A stretch of 64,000 nt of DNA from Synechococcus sp. UW140 (GCF_900474295.1 NZ_UCOB01000028.1:1-64000), one strand, 5' to 3'. Shown: positions 43,897 to 54,749, counted from the first letter of the stretch. Numbers and translations are program-made. The notes: generated by a model from the sequence alone, not told the origin.

Positions 43897-44802
43897 GTGG
43901 TGGGTCCCTTCGGCTTTGTGGTGATCGACAAGCCCGCAGGCCTCACCTCCCACAACTGCGTCAGTCGCCTGCGACGCTGCTTTGGACTCAAGCGGGTCGG
44001 CCATGGCGGCACCCTGGACCCTGCTGTAACGGGCGTGCTACCGATCGCTCTCGGTGCCGCGACGCGTCTGCTGCCATACCTACCTGGGGACAAGTCCTAC
44101 CGCGGCAGCATCCAGCTCGGCAGAACCACCTGCACCGATGACCTCGAAGGTGAGGTCCTGACGAGTCAAGGATGGCCCGCTCTCTCAGCCAACGACCTCG
44201 AAGCAGCCCTGCAATCGTTCCGTGGACCGATTAAGCAACGACCGCCCCAGGTGTCCGCAGTGCATGTGGACGGAGTACGCGCCCACGCAAGGGCGCGCCG
44301 CGGCGAATACATGCACCTACCGACCCGACCAGTCACCATCCACAGCCTGGAGATGCAGGGCTGGGATCCCAACACCGGCCGGCTGGATTTAGAGGTGCAC
44401 TGCTCCGCTGGCACCTATATCCGATCACTCGCCCGCGACCTTGGGGAACAAATCGGCTGCGGCGGTTGTCTCGCCAACCTGTGCCGTATTCAAGCCCTCG
44501 GATTCCATATCGGGGAGGCGTCCCCCCTACCTGAGTGGCCGAATGAGGTCCACGCAAGGAGCCAGATCCTTCCTCCGGTTCTGCCACCCCAACAGGCCCT
44601 GAAGCATCTGGCAGCACACGAGGTGTCAGATACCGACAGGGAAGACTGGCGCTGCGGACGCCGACTCCAACTTCCCAACGGCCTGGGCTCCGTTGGCGAG
44701 ACCGTGATGGTGCTGCACAACTCTGGCCAGATGCTGGGCCTCGGCTTGATCGAAGCCGACGACGAACTACGACCCAAGATCGTGTTCGATGCCCGCGGCT
44801 GA
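43897..44802 (+). CDS. truB: tRNA pseudouridine-55 synthase
   Basis: About 301 residues if translated from GTG at 43897 ([20 protein letters not shown]); ATG at 43819 would add 26 unlikely residues and overlap the divergent gene, so the start is uncertain. Catalytic Asp in [39 protein letters not shown], and [19 protein letters not shown] are TruB. It makes pseudouridine 55 in the T loop of tRNAs. The C-terminal extension after residue 210 is moderately conserved. Confidence 0.92.
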   Translation: MVGPFGFVVIDKPAGLTSHNCVSRLRRCFGLKRVGHGGTLDPAVTGVLPIALGAATRLLPYLPGDKSYRGSIQLGRTTCTDDLEGEVLTSQGWPALSANDLEAALQSFRGPIKQRPPQVSAVHVDGVRAHARARRGEYMHLPTRPVTIHSLEMQGWDPNTGRLDLEVHCSAGTYIRSLARDLGEQIGCGGCLANLCRIQALGFHIGEASPLPEWPNEVHARSQILPPVLPPQQALKHLAAHEVSDTDREDWRCGRRLQLPNGLGSVGETVMVLHNSGQMLGLGLIEADDELRPKIVFDARG

Positions 44803-44861
44803 CTCCTGGCCAGCAGCAGACCGTTAGCCTGCCCGAAAGGGGAAGGGCGCTCGCGTATTCG

Positions 44862-45647
44862 ATGGCTGGCCATAGCAAATGGGCCCAGATCAAACGCACC
44901 AAGGCGGTGGTGGACGCCAGGCGAGGTGCCGTATTTACCCGCATTGGTCGCGAGATCACCGTGGCTGCTCGGTGTGGTGGCGATCCAGCCGGAAACTTCC
45001 AACTGCGCACCGCCATCGCCAAAGCCAAAGCCGCTGGTGTTCCTGCCGCCAATATCGAGAGGGCGATCGCCAAAGGCTCCGGTCAGGGGGCTGACGGAAT
45101 GCATCAGCTGGAAACGATCCGCTATGAAGGCTATGCCCCCGGTGGGGTGGCGGTTCTCGTGGATGCCCTCACGGACAACCGCAATCGCACGGCGGCCGAT
45201 GTTCGCCTGGCCTTCAGCAAGAACGGCGGCAATCTGGGCGAAAGCGGCTGCGTCAGCTATTTGTTTGAGCACCGCAGTGAGGTGCGTATCCGCAACGGCG
45301 CAGGGGGGCAGCGAGACAAGGCAGAAAAAGCTGAAAGCGTCCAAGAAGAGGCACTACTGGAAACCCTGCTCAATCTCGATGCCGACAGTTATGAGTTGGG
45401 AGAGGACGGTTCTGCACTCGTGCATGGCCGCTTCGAAGCCCTGGAACAGTTACAGAGTGGACTGCGGGACAGCGGCTGGACCGTGCAGGAATGGGGACAC
45501 TGCTGGCATCCACTCACCAGCATCACCCTCAACGATGCCGACACTGCCAGAGAATGCCTCAAACTTCTCGAGGTGCTCGATGAGTTGGACGATGTCAACA
45601 GCGTCAGCGCCAATCTGGAAATCAGCTCAGATCTTCAGGTCGACTAA
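44862..45647 (+). CDS. YebC/TACO1 family protein
   Basis: 261 residues. [64 protein letters not shown], and [20 protein letters not shown] are the YebC signature. The family acts in transcription regulation or in translation of proline-rich stretches, depending on the member. 59 bases after truB and on the same strand. Confidence 0.93.
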   Translation: MAGHSKWAQIKRTKAVVDARRGAVFTRIGREITVAARCGGDPAGNFQLRTAIAKAKAAGVPAANIERAIAKGSGQGADGMHQLETIRYEGYAPGGVAVLVDALTDNRNRTAADVRLAFSKNGGNLGESGCVSYLFEHRSEVRIRNGAGGQRDKAEKAESVQEEALLETLLNLDADSYELGEDGSALVHGRFEALEQLQSGLRDSGWTVQEWGHCWHPLTSITLNDADTARECLKLLEVLDELDDVNSVSANLEISSDLQVD

Positions 45648-46043
45648 CAAGAACATTGCGATCTCTGTCAAGACAAGCCTCTCAAGGCCCAGAGACATCA
45701 CAGTTACCACATACCATCAACATTCACAAAAATATCAACCCTCAAACCAAAGCAAGAATCGAAGAAAAGAAAACTGAAATATAATCGGCCTCATGATCAA
45801 CTAGCGCACCAATCAGACGAAAGCCCGAGAGAAGGCAGCAGTCAAGAAAAGCCTTTCACCACTTTCCTTCATCGATTAAACGAGGACGCCAGACAACAAT
45901 TGCCGACCACGGATACCACCAATCGCCTGGCAGCCGCAAACGACACAGGCACCAGATCGTGATCAAGATCACAGCAAAAAGGATCTAAGTCACGACTAAA
46001 CACAACCAATTCCGGGAGGGTGGTTGCAGTTTCAGCAGTCACC
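45648..46043. other. A-rich gene-free spacer
   Basis: 396 bases, visibly richer in A than the neighbourhood (for example around 45690-45790). No gene, tRNA or clear hairpin recognised. It could contain an untranslated leader or a small RNA. Confidence 0.45.
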
Positions 46044-46223
46044 ATGAACCGCGATCTCAACAACGCCGCCCTCCAACAAATGATTGCCGTCATTGAGTCA
46101 GGCAGCCTCAACACTTTGGATATGCTGCGTTTAAGACAAGCCGCCTATTTGCATAGCATCGTTGCAGCAATGCTCAACGAGCAAGTGGAACGTCTTCCCG
46201 AAACCGCTGACATCCACCGTTGA
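46044..46223 (+). CDS. Small helical protein, unknown function
   Basis: 59 residues from the ATG at 46044: MNRDLNNAALQQMIAVIESG, SLNTLDMLRLRQAAYLHSIV, then AAMLNEQVERLPETAD. All-helical, mildly acidic, no cysteines. GGGAGGGTGG about 30 bases upstream is too far to be the ribosome binding site. The composition is natural. I know no family. Confidence 0.55.
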   Translation: MNRDLNNAALQQMIAVIESGSLNTLDMLRLRQAAYLHSIVAAMLNEQVERLPETADIHR

Positions 46224-46237
46224 GGTGAGATGGGGCC

Positions 46238-46600
46238 TTACCAATCTGCGCTGTAAAGCTTCTCATAGGATTCATAAACAGCGTCATTGTCAGGACCAGC
46301 CACCACCAGCATTGTGAGGCCTCGCTTCTTATCGCACTCAATCAGTGCGGCCACATACTCCACGGAATGATCAGCCTTGACCTCCTTGAGTTTGGGATTG
46401 ACGTCCAAAACCCGCACGTTCTTATCAAACCCATGGATTTTCAGAGCCTTGGTGGCACCATCGATGCAGCTCTGAAGGTTTCCGTCATAGCTGAACTTGC
46501 TTGCATACACGAAGGGCGTGCGAGCAACAACGGGAGCTGCAGCCAGCAGCATCGCGCTGGCAACCATCGGTGCCATTCGGACCAGCCGTGAAGTTTTCAT
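46238..46600 (-). CDS. Small secreted protein, unknown function
   Basis: 120 residues from the ATG at 46600 (MKTSRLVRMAPMVASAMLLA), a signal peptide cleaved after VVA (about residue 26). The mature part has two cysteines (LQSCIDGATKAL and ALIECDKKRG) and alternating strands and helices (NVRVLDVNPKLKEVKADHSV, LTMLVVAGPDNDAV). A probable periplasmic domain with one disulfide. Convergent with the small helical gene. Confidence 0.68.
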   Translation of the reverse strand: MKTSRLVRMAPMVASAMLLAAAPVVARTPFVYASKFSYDGNLQSCIDGATKALKIHGFDKNVRVLDVNPKLKEVKADHSVEYVAALIECDKKRGLTMLVVAGPDNDAVYESYEKLYSADW

Positions 46601-46660
46601 TCTGATCACCCATCTGCGCCGAAGTTATCACCACTGGCTTCAGGATGGTGCGCTCGTCAA

Positions 46661-46685
46661 CAAAAAACCCCGCCGGAGCGGGGCT
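46661..46685 (-). terminator. Intrinsic terminator of the DUF4278 gene
   Basis: On the minus strand AGCCCCGC, loop TCCG and GCGGGGT are followed by TTTTTG. Strong GC stem of 6-7 bp, 26 bases after the stop of the 46711-46881 gene. Confidence 0.9.
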
Positions 46686-46710
46686 AATGACCTTGATCAG
46701 GTACGACGAT

Positions 46711-46881
46711 TCAGAAAGACCGTTGATAGTCCACGCCGCGGTAGGTGAGACCTACTGAAGCAGCTTGGGCATCAGCCTGGCGGGCTTGATACGAAGCATG
46801 GCGATAGACGAGGGCGACAGTCGGCTTGACGATTGCGACGGACTGACGCGTGTAGACATTGCCCATGTAGGTGAGCTGCAT
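46711..46881 (-). CDS. DUF4278 family protein
   Basis: 56 residues from the ATG at 46881: MQLTYMGNVYTRQSVAIVKP, then ASYQARQADAQAASVGLTYR GVDYQRSF. Two copies of the short TYxGxxYxR unit, one at each end, define DUF4278, common in cyanobacteria; function unknown. A GGAGAACCACC sequence just upstream of the start supplies a good ribosome binding site, and a terminator follows. Confidence 0.8.
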   Translation of the reverse strand: MQLTYMGNVYTRQSVAIVKPTVALVYRHASYQARQADAQAASVGLTYRGVDYQRSF

Positions 46882-47054
46882 GGTGGTTCTCCGAGTTAGC
46901 TCAGACCCCCGTTCCTTGGTCTGAAACGAACTGCGCTCTGTGAAACACAGAGTGAACGTGTAGCGAAGCATTCAGATGAATGCCTCACATTCCATAAATA
47001 GCGAAAGTGTCGCCCCCTCTGGCGTTCACTCCGCTACAGACCCAGCAATTCCAA

Positions 47055-50000
47055 TCATTGCGGTATGCCCCAGCCGCCTCCGCCTGGAGTCGCAATCGTC
47101 AGACAATCACCTTCCTCCAATTGAAGCTGCACACAACCGGGCAAGTGCTCCCTGGACCCATCGGCGCGTTCGAGCTGATTGCTCCCACAGAGTCCATCCC
47201 CTCCACCCGCAAGCCCGAACGGCGAGACGAAACGACTACCGGACAGCAGTCCGACCGTCATGGGTGCAAGGAAACGTAAACGGCGTTCCAGCCCATCTCC
47301 CCCGGGCCATCGCCCCTCGCCACCACTGCCCTTGCGGCGAGCGAAGCGCTCCAGGCGAACAGGAAAGCGCTGTTCAAGAACCTCGGGATCTGTCAGCCGG
47401 GAATTGGTCATATGACATTGCAGACCCGATGCACCAGCAAAGCCTTCTCCTGCGCCGCTGCCTCCTGCGATGGTCTCGTAATACTGAAAGTGCTGGTTGC
47501 CGAAGCTGAGATTGTTCATGGTGCCTTGGGAGGCAGCCATCACCCCCAGCGCAGCAAACAGCAGATTGCAGAGTGCCTGGGAGGTCTCCACATTGCCGCC
47601 AACGACAGCCGCAGGCGCTTGCGGATTCAACAGCGATCCAAACGGCACCGTGAGTGTGAGGGGGCGAAAGCAGCCAGCATTCAGAGGGATGGGTTCCTGC
47701 ACAAGACAGCGCATCACGTAGAGCACTGCCGCCTTCGTCACCGCCAGCGGAGCATGAAAGTTGTGGTCTGCCTGCGGCGAACTGCCACTGAAATCGAGAT
47801 GGGCTCGCCGCCGCGTCTGATCCACCCGGACCTCAAGCTGCAGGCGAGCACCGTTGTCGAGCTTCACCTCAAAGCACTGATCGGATAGACGAGAGAGCAG
47901 CGTTTCCACCGCCTCCGCAGCGTGCTGCTGCACATAATCCATGTAACCAGCCACCCTCTTGTGGCCCTCTCGGGCCACAAGAGCCTCGAGCAAGTCCACA
48001 CCGAGCCGATTGGCAGCGACCTGGGCCTGGAGGTCAGCAAGAAGGACATCAGGGCAGCGCGGCGGCAACCGCTCGGCTGCAAGGCGCGTCGTCCAGGCCT
48101 CGCGATCCAGACGTCCTTGCCGCACCAGAGGCCAGTGACGCAAGCACAACCCCTCGTCCTCAATGCATCGACTGAAGGGAGGCATCGAGCCGGGGGTCAG
48201 ACCACCCACATCCGCATGGTGGCCCCTACTGGCCACGAAGAAGAGCGGTTCACTTCCCCCTGCGAACACAGGTGTGATCGCAGTGATATCTGGCAGATGG
48301 GTTCCTCCATGGAAAGGGTCATTGCTGATCACCACATCACCTGGCTGCAGCGGCGGGGCCTTGCCGGCCGCCACCTCAGTGAGCAAATCAACCACCGCCT
48401 CCCCCATCGACCCCAAGTGCACTGGGATGTGGGGAGCATTGGCCACCAAGGCACCAGCACCATCAAACAAGGCACAGGAGAAGTCGAGCCGTTCGCGGAT
48501 ATTCACAGACCGACTGGTCTGCCGCAGCCGCTCCCCCATCCGTTCGGCGATCACCATGAAGCGATGGTGAAACAAGCTGAGGTCCACTGGATCCACAGCC
48601 TCATCGGCACCCCCACCAGCCAAAGCCTCAGCGGCCTGAGGCACCCGATCGGAACCTGCTGAGGCTAAATCGCTCCCCGCTTTCACACCCCGACCACTGA
48701 TCACAAGGTCTTCAAGAATGAGATCGCCATGACAGGCGCAGCGGGCCCTCCAACCGGGGTCCAGCACAATGCACCCGGTGGCTTCAAGGATCAGGCCAGG
48801 GCCAACCAAGTGCTGACCCTCGTGCAGCTGCTCACGACGCCACAACGGAACCAAACACCAGCCACGCCCAGGGCAGTGCATCGAGACGAGCTCAGATCGG
48901 TCGGCTGAAGCCACCACGGACGGGGTGGCCTCGGCACCAGACCCACCAGCCGACGGCATGGCCAACAGAGGGGGCGCCACCACCTCCACCTCAAACCGCT
49001 CCACCACAAGAGGGACCTGGCGCTGGGGGACAAAACCGAAACGCTGCTGATGCAGCCTGGCAAAGGCTCCTTCTAGGTCGGTGATCGTTGGCAAGGCCAG
49101 GAGCTTGGCCTCGCCTGGATCGGCAATCGGAACTATCAACCCCTGCTCGGAGGCTGGATCACGCAACTCCAACGACACTCTCCGTTGCAGGCGACCGCCC
49201 TGTGCGTCGCCATCGGCAAGCAATTGCTGCTCTGCCAGCTCCAGAGCCGCACGCAGCTGCTCCGCTAACGGAAGCAGCTGCTTCTCCTGCAATGGCTGGC
49301 GCACGGCACCCTGTCGCCACTGACGCTGACGCGCCTGTCCCATGCCGTAAGCCGACAGCACGCCTGCCAGAGGATGCAGCAACACCTGACGAAGACCGAG
49401 AGCGCGAGCCACACGGCAAGCCAGTTGCCCAGCGGCTCCGCCATAGGCCACCAACACCCCACCACGGATGTCATGGCCACGGCAAAGCGACACCTGCTCA
49501 ATCGCAGCCGCCATGGTTTCCACCGCAAGATCGAGGGCCCCTTCCGCCAACTGCTCAGGGGTGCAGGCAAGGGCCTCGGCAAGCGCAGCAAAGCGTTGCT
49601 GCACTACCTCCCCATCGGGCAACTGGTTACCGGCTTCACCAAACACAGCCGGGAAACCCTGCACCTGCAGTCGTCCCAGCAGCATGTTTGCGTCTGTGAT
49701 CGTGAGCGGACCACCGCGGCGGTAACAGGCAGGCCCCGGATCAGCACCGGCGGAACGGGGACCGACGGTGAGGCGATCACCATGCCGATCAATGATCGAC
49801 CCTCCCCCAGCGGCCACCGTGTGAATGGGCAGCCTTGGAGCCAAAAGCGTCAACCCAGCCACCTCCGTTTCAGCGCTGCGCTCCCAAGCAGTGTCCGAGG
49901 CACCGGCCGGGAGACAAAACACGTCCGTACTGGTGCCGCCCATATCGAAGCCCACCAGCGGCTGGGTCGCGAAACCCGCCCTACGCGCCACCGCCACCGC

Positions 50001-50834
50001 TCCCACCATTCCCCCGGCGGGACCAGACAGAATCGTGTCCTTGGCCTGGAGGCGCCCTGGTGCCTGCAGGGCACCGCTGGAGGTCATTACCCGTAACTGA
50101 GTCCGGTGGCCGAGCGCCTGCTGCACCTGTTGCAGATAGCCAAAGAGACATGGCGCCACCGTCGCCTCCACCAGCGTGGTCTGCCCGCGCGGCACCAACC
50201 TCGGCAACGGACACACCCGATGAGAACAGACAACGGTGGTGAAACCGATCCGCCGAGCAAGGGCCTCCAATCGTTGTTCATGCTCTGGATAGCGCCAGGC
50301 ATGCAACAGAGCGATGGCACAACAGCGCAATCCCTGACGGTGGTGATGACGCAGTCGCTCCTCAAGCGCATCATCAAGCTGCAGCGGAGTCACCTCCGCA
50401 CCATCGGCATCAAGCCGCCCGTTCACCGCCTCCACCGCCACCGCAAGAAAGGGCGGCTCCTGGAGTTCGAGAGCGAAAAGATCCGCTCGGTGCTGATCAC
50501 CGATGCGTAATAGATCCTCAAGGCCAGCATTGGTCAGCAAAAGGACAGGCTCCCCAGCGCCCTCCAGCAGGGCATTGGTCGCGACAGTCGTGCCCAGCCT
50601 CAGCTCCCCGATAAAGGACTCCTGCTCCTCAGAAAGCCCCTCCTCTAGCAGCATCTCCTGCATGGCATGCACTGCGGGATCTCCTGATTTCCACGGCTGC
50701 TCAGAGAGCACTTTTCGGACCACCAGACGTCCGTCCGGAGCCATCCCGACCAGGTCCGTGAAGGTACCGCCGCGATCAACCCAGAAGCGCCAGTCCGTCA
50801 AGGTGCCGTTATCGCAACCCAAGGGCGGCATCAT
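47055..50834 (-). CDS. Fused 5-oxoprolinase / hydantoinase (HyuA-HyuB type)
   Basis: About 1,259 residues from the ATG at 50834 (MMPPLGCDNGTLTDWRFWVD). The N-terminal half is HyuA-like: WVDRGGTFTDLVG (nucleotide-binding), GTTVATNALLEGAGEPVLLL, GPAGGMVGAVAVARRAGF, FDMGGTSTDVFCL. The C-terminal half is HyuB-like: VVISNDPFHGGTHLPDITAI, SRGHHADVGGLTPGSMP. The fused form is that of ATP-dependent 5-oxoprolinase, which opens 5-oxoproline to glutamate. Hydantoin hydrolysis is the alternative. The 5' end overlaps the nagB stop by 26 bases. Confidence 0.88.
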   Translation of the reverse strand: MMPPLGCDNGTLTDWRFWVDRGGTFTDLVGMAPDGRLVVRKVLSEQPWKSGDPAVHAMQEMLLEEGLSEEQESFIGELRLGTTVATNALLEGAGEPVLLLTNAGLEDLLRIGDQHRADLFALELQEPPFLAVAVEAVNGRLDADGAEVTPLQLDDALEERLRHHHRQGLRCCAIALLHAWRYPEHEQRLEALARRIGFTTVVCSHRVCPLPRLVPRGQTTLVEATVAPCLFGYLQQVQQALGHRTQLRVMTSSGALQAPGRLQAKDTILSGPAGGMVGAVAVARRAGFATQPLVGFDMGGTSTDVFCLPAGASDTAWERSAETEVAGLTLLAPRLPIHTVAAGGGSIIDRHGDRLTVGPRSAGADPGPACYRRGGPLTITDANMLLGRLQVQGFPAVFGEAGNQLPDGEVVQQRFAALAEALACTPEQLAEGALDLAVETMAAAIEQVSLCRGHDIRGGVLVAYGGAAGQLACRVARALGLRQVLLHPLAGVLSAYGMGQARQRQWRQGAVRQPLQEKQLLPLAEQLRAALELAEQQLLADGDAQGGRLQRRVSLELRDPASEQGLIVPIADPGEAKLLALPTITDLEGAFARLHQQRFGFVPQRQVPLVVERFEVEVVAPPLLAMPSAGGSGAEATPSVVASADRSELVSMHCPGRGWCLVPLWRREQLHEGQHLVGPGLILEATGCIVLDPGWRARCACHGDLILEDLVISGRGVKAGSDLASAGSDRVPQAAEALAGGGADEAVDPVDLSLFHHRFMVIAERMGERLRQTSRSVNIRERLDFSCALFDGAGALVANAPHIPVHLGSMGEAVVDLLTEVAAGKAPPLQPGDVVISNDPFHGGTHLPDITAITPVFAGGSEPLFFVASRGHHADVGGLTPGSMPPFSRCIEDEGLCLRHWPLVRQGRLDREAWTTRLAAERLPPRCPDVLLADLQAQVAANRLGVDLLEALVAREGHKRVAGYMDYVQQHAAEAVETLLSRLSDQCFEVKLDNGARLQLEVRVDQTRRRAHLDFSGSSPQADHNFHAPLAVTKAAVLYVMRCLVQEPIPLNAGCFRPLTLTVPFGSLLNPQAPAAVVGGNVETSQALCNLLFAALGVMAASQGTMNNLSFGNQHFQYYETIAGGSGAGEGFAGASGLQCHMTNSRLTDPEVLEQRFPVRLERFARRKGSGGEGRWPGGDGLERRLRFLAPMTVGLLSGSRFVSPFGLAGGGDGLCGSNQLERADGSREHLPGCVQLQLEEGDCLTIATPGGGGWGIPQ

Positions 50835-51591
50835 CAACCCAAAGCCGAACCCGCGGATGACGCAGTAACCAGCTTGCAGGCAAGGAGGGGTCGCAACCGT
50901 TGGCAAACACGCGCTGGAGAATCTCAGTTTTCGTCGCCCCTGTGACGATCAGATGCAGCTCCTGCGCAGCAAGAATCTCTGCAATACCAAGGGTGATCGC
51001 CCGAGCCGGCACCTGATCAGACACGCCACCAAAGGCCGCTGCGTTCTGCTCACGGGTGGCAGCGCAGAGCTGAACGCAGCGACAGGGTGCATCGGCACCG
51101 CAGGGGGGTTCATTGAAGCCAATATGGCCATTAGCACCGAGCCCTAACAGCTGCACTCCGATGCCACCGGCCATCTGCAGCTCCTGGCTATAACGCCTTG
51201 CTTCCAGATCAGGCTGGGCCGCTGCACCATCGGGCAGATGCAGTTGCTCGGGAAGCAATCCCAGCGGGTCTGCCAGCCTCTGCTTCATGTAGCAGGCAAA
51301 GCTGTTGGCATGCGTGCTGGAAAGACCGACATATTCATCGAGATTGAAACTGAGCCAGCCGCTACGGAGCCGCTCCAAGTCAGAGCCGCTCCATTGCTGC
51401 AGGCGCCCCACCAAGGCCGCATAGAACAATTCCATCGTGCGTCCGGTGGCCAGGCCCAACGGACGGGGGGCCACCGTGTTCAACCGCTTGCGTAGCTGCC
51501 CTTCCCAGTCATCAACGATGGCGTCCATCAGCGCGGCTGGATCGGCTCGCTGTGAGACAACAATCGTGTGCGGAAGTTGCTGGAGATCCAA
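50809..51591 (-). CDS. nagB: Glucosamine-6-phosphate deaminase
   Basis: 260 residues. LGLATGRTMELFYAALVGRL (phosphate loop), LSFNLDEYVGLSSTHANSF with the catalytic Asp, LLGLGANGHIGFNEP with the catalytic His, and ARAITLGIAEILAAQELHLI are NagB signatures. It converts glucosamine-6-phosphate to fructose-6-phosphate and ammonia. 12 bases after a SpoIID-domain gene, and overlapping the oxoprolinase, so the three are probably one operon. Confidence 0.9.
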   Translation of the reverse strand: MDLQQLPHTIVVSQRADPAALMDAIVDDWEGQLRKRLNTVAPRPLGLATGRTMELFYAALVGRLQQWSGSDLERLRSGWLSFNLDEYVGLSSTHANSFACYMKQRLADPLGLLPEQLHLPDGAAAQPDLEARRYSQELQMAGGIGVQLLGLGANGHIGFNEPPCGADAPCRCVQLCAATREQNAAAFGGVSDQVPARAITLGIAEILAAQELHLIVTGATKTEILQRVFANGCDPSLPASWLLRHPRVRLWVDDAALGLR

Positions 51592-51603
51592 CGATGAGAA
51601 CTA

Positions 51604-53067
51604 TCAACTGCTCCAGGCTGGCCTGAGTGGGGCGATCCATGCCATCGCCGGGTCATCAGCAGGCAAGAACGGTCGGATCGTGACACCGCGGTAATAGTGC
51701 TGGAGAATCTGGCGGAAGTCAGCGCCCTGCTCCGCCAGGCCACGGGCTCCCCACTGACTCATGCCGACGCCGTGGCCGAAACCGCGACCGCGAACCGCCA
51801 ACACTCTCTTGGTGCCACCACCTCTAGTCAAAAGGGGAGAGGGCTGCAGTGGCGGGGGCGGCGGAGGCATCACCCCAGGCCGAGCAGCAGAGGAGGTCGC
51901 AGGCAAGGAGGCAGGTCCCTTGGAGTCGACATCAACAGATCCAGTCGCCGAATCCCGCCACACGCCGATCAAGACCGCCCTGTCACGCATCCGGCTTGTG
52001 GTGGGTGCGGGCACTGCAGCCGCCGTCGACGGGAGGGGGCTCGTAGCGGGCATCGCAGCGACGGGTGCTTGGGCAAGCCAATTGAAACTGACCATCGTGC
52101 TTTTAAGACCAAGGCGCTGGCGCAACTCCCGGCCCGTGAGTTCAAGCGCACCTCGAGGACCGCGCACGCGCACTGAGCGCAGTCGGCCGGTCGAGCTGGT
52201 CTGCAACACCTCCAACCTTTGCAGCCCCCCCGTTTCCCGAAAGGCCTTCTTGAGCTGACGGGTATCAAAGCGCTGCTCCCAGCGATGCACCGGGCTGTTT
52301 TGATCGTGATCGCGCACGCTCACCAGATAAGGCAGCTGGTTGCGCCACACCTCACCACTGGGCTCGGTCGCACCGCCGGAGCTGCTGTGAAAGACAGCGC
52401 TGATCAGCTTGCCGCCATGCACCATGACCAAGGAGCGGGTGCTGTCCACAGCCTCGCGGGTGCGGGGCGTCGCCGATTCCAACCCTTGATACACCTGACT
52501 GGCAACAGTCGCTTTCAAGTCAAAGCTGCCGTTGCGTCCGCGCTGACGCAGGGCATAGGTGCGAGCAGCAACCGCCTGAGCCTGCAGCGCGGCCATCGGC
52601 CAGTCCTGAGGCATTTCACTGCCCACCACACTGGCCAGATAACTCTCGATGCCGAGATGGTTGACCACCTGGATCCGACCCTCTCGTGACGCCAGACGTA
52701 GTTCACCGCTATAGCGACGCTGACCGAGCCAGATACCACGCGGATCTCTGCTGTGGATCGTCAATCTGGCTGTGCGAGGAAGGCGCCGACGTCCCAGCTC
52801 AGGAGACTCGATCAGCCATGCTCCGTGGCTGCTTTTGATCAGAAGACGGGACAGTTGCAGCGGCTCCCCCCCCAGTCCTGACAGTTCCAAGCGCTCTCGA
52901 CCATCGGCGCGCAGACGCAATGTGCTCCCCTCCGCGACCAACACCCGCATCTGGGGTTGCCGAGCAGCAATCTCAACAGCTGCTGCTGGCACCATGGCCG
53001 GCAGCAACGGTTGCAACAACAGAGCGGCAACGGGTCCGAACAGAAGGGAAGGGAAGGGCCTCACCAC
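51604..53067 (-). CDS. SpoIID/LytB-domain exported protein
   Basis: 487 residues from a GTG at 53067 ([20 protein letters not shown]); the much longer in-frame extension crosses the divergent RNase Z start and is not protein-like. Signal peptide to about residue 32. SpoIID domain: [27 protein letters not shown], then [16 protein letters not shown], and the C-terminal [21 protein letters not shown]. SpoIID proteins are peptidoglycan lytic transglycosylases or amidase activators. A Pro/Thr-rich insert ([18 protein letters not shown]) interrupts the domain before the last block. Confidence 0.85.
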   Translation of the reverse strand: MVRPFPSLLFGPVAALLLQPLLPAMVPAAAVEIAARQPQMRVLVAEGSTLRLRADGRERLELSGLGGEPLQLSRLLIKSSHGAWLIESPELGRRRLPRTARLTIHSRDPRGIWLGQRRYSGELRLASREGRIQVVNHLGIESYLASVVGSEMPQDWPMAALQAQAVAARTYALRQRGRNGSFDLKATVASQVYQGLESATPRTREAVDSTRSLVMVHGGKLISAVFHSSSGGATEPSGEVWRNQLPYLVSVRDHDQNSPVHRWEQRFDTRQLKKAFRETGGLQRLEVLQTSSTGRLRSVRVRGPRGALELTGRELRQRLGLKSTMVSFNWLAQAPVAAMPATSPLPSTAAAVPAPTTSRMRDRAVLIGVWRDSATGSVDVDSKGPASLPATSSAARPGVMPPPPPPLQPSPLLTRGGGTKRVLAVRGRGFGHGVGMSQWGARGLAEQGADFRQILQHYYRGVTIRPFLPADDPAMAWIAPLRPAWSS

Positions 53068-53161
53068 GCGATCCGATCGGCAGGGCAGCTCAGTGTGCCC
53101 CCCTCTGCCCCGTTCATCCAGGGTGCTGCATGGCAAATTTGATGCTTGCCCGCCCCAGACC

Positions 53162-54109
53162 GTGCAGGTCACTTTCCTCGGCACCAGTTCCGGCGTTCCC
53201 ACCCGGGCCAGAAACGTTTCAGCTGTGGCACTGCGATTACCGCAGCGGTCGGAACTCTGGCTGTTCGATTGTGGAGAGGGCACACAACATCAATTTCTGC
53301 GCAGCGAGCTGCGCCTTTCCCAACTGCGAAGGGTGTTCGTCACCCATATGCATGGCGACCATGTCTTCGGCCTGCCTGGTCTGCTGGCCAGCCTCGGACT
53401 GGCCGGCAACAGTTCGGGAGTGGATCTCTATGGTCCTGAGGCCCTGGAGGACTATCTGCAGGGAGTGCTGCGGACAAGCTCCACCCGAATCGGCTATCCG
53501 ATCACTGTGCATCGGGTGAAAGAGGCCGCCCAGCAAGGGCAGCTGGTGCTTGAAGACGACGACATCATTGTGCGCGCCACTCCCCTCACCCATCGGGTTC
53601 CCGCCTACGCGTACCGGATCGACCAAAAACCACGCAGAGGGCGATTCGACATCGACAAAGCCCGTGCCCTAAAGATTCCGCCTGGCCCTGTCTATGCCCA
53701 ACTCAAGCAGGGAAGGACAATCACTCTGGAGGATGGCCGCCGCATCGACGGTCGGGAACTTTGCGGACCGGAACGGCCTGGGGTCAGCGTTGTGTACTGC
53801 ACAGACACTGTGTTTTGCGAGGCGGCTGTGGAGCTAGCCCGCGGCGCCGATCTGCTGATCCATGAAGCCACCTTCTCCCATGCCGAAGCGGAGATGGCCT
53901 TCCAGCGCCAACACTCCACCAGCACCATGGCGGCTCAAACCGCAGCGGAAGCTGGGGTCAAGCAACTGGCTCTCACCCACCTCAGCCCCCGGTATGCGCC
54001 GGGCAATGCCGTCACCCCTGACGACCTGCTGCATGAGGCACAGGCAATCTTCCCCAATACCCTCCTCGCCAAGGACTTCCTCACCCTGGACATCCAACCG
54101 GCTGAGTGA
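53162..54109 (+). CDS. rnz: Ribonuclease Z
   Basis: 315 residues from a GTG at 53162 ([20 protein letters not shown]); the GTG at 53123 would add 13 residues. Metal site [20 protein letters not shown] (H-x-H-x-D-H), HEATF-type block [20 protein letters not shown] and LTHLSPRY. It trims the 3' end of tRNA precursors, relevant because the tRNAs here lack an encoded CCA. Divergent from the SpoIID gene. Confidence 0.94.
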   Translation: MQVTFLGTSSGVPTRARNVSAVALRLPQRSELWLFDCGEGTQHQFLRSELRLSQLRRVFVTHMHGDHVFGLPGLLASLGLAGNSSGVDLYGPEALEDYLQGVLRTSSTRIGYPITVHRVKEAAQQGQLVLEDDDIIVRATPLTHRVPAYAYRIDQKPRRGRFDIDKARALKIPPGPVYAQLKQGRTITLEDGRRIDGRELCGPERPGVSVVYCTDTVFCEAAVELARGADLLIHEATFSHAEAEMAFQRQHSTSTMAAQTAAEAGVKQLALTHLSPRYAPGNAVTPDDLLHEAQAIFPNTLLAKDFLTLDIQPAE

Positions 54110-54236
54110 GCGGAACCACAACCCATCCTCCCGGCTGCAACAGTTCATGAGCACGCTCAAGGAACATCACCAAGGGACCATCACCGCGTGATACAAGAAC
54201 TTGGTGCGGTGTATCCGTCAGATTCTGGTGTCCTTC

Positions 54237-54749
54237 ATGGTCTCTCCCTTCCATTCCCTGCGACGGTCCCTGAGCCGACTGCTGCTCGTGCTGCCTGCGT
54301 TGGTCGCTCTCGCCTTCAGCTCCCCCGCTCTTGCTGCCCAGTGGGATGCCCAGACCCTCACCGTTCCCGCTGACACCAGCGGCGCTGAGGTGACCTTCTC
54401 CGAGCAAGAGATCAAAACGGGCCGCAAGGTGTTCAACACCAGCTGTGGCACCTGCCATGCCGGTGGTATTACCAAGACCAACCACAACGTGGGACTCGAC
54501 CCTGAGACCCTTGCGCTGGCAACTCCAGCGCGCGACAGCATTGAAGGCCTGGTGGATTACATCAACGATCCAACCTCCTACGACGGCGAATACAGCATTG
54601 CTGACGTCCACCCCAGCATGCGCAGCCGCGACCTCTATCCAGCAATGCGTGATCTCACCGATGAAGACCTCCGCCTGATGGCTGGCTACATCCTTGTGGC
54701 ACCAAAGGTGCTTGGCAAAGAATGGGGCGGCGGAAAGATCTACTTCTGA
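54237..54749 (+). CDS. psbV: Photosystem II cytochrome c-550
   Basis: 170 residues from the ATG at 54237 (MVSPFHSLRRSLSRLLLVLP). Signal peptide cleaved after ALA (about residue 34). Haem motif TSCGTCHAGGI (C-x2-CH), second axial His in IADVHPSMRS, and the typical end GYILVAPKVLGKEWGGGKIYF. PsbV is an extrinsic subunit on the lumen side that stabilises the oxygen-evolving complex. It has its own terminator. Confidence 0.96.
   Translation: MVSPFHSLRRSLSRLLLVLPALVALAFSSPALAAQWDAQTLTVPADTSGAEVTFSEQEIKTGRKVFNTSCGTCHAGGITKTNHNVGLDPETLALATPARDSIEGLVDYINDPTSYDGEYSIADVHPSMRSRDLYPAMRDLTDEDLRLMAGYILVAPKVLGKEWGGGKIYF

Noticed and set aside
52772-53161. Long N-terminal extension of RNase Z
   Set aside because: The extra 130 codons are antisense to the SpoIID gene and lack protein character; family members start at the [11 protein letters not shown] segment.
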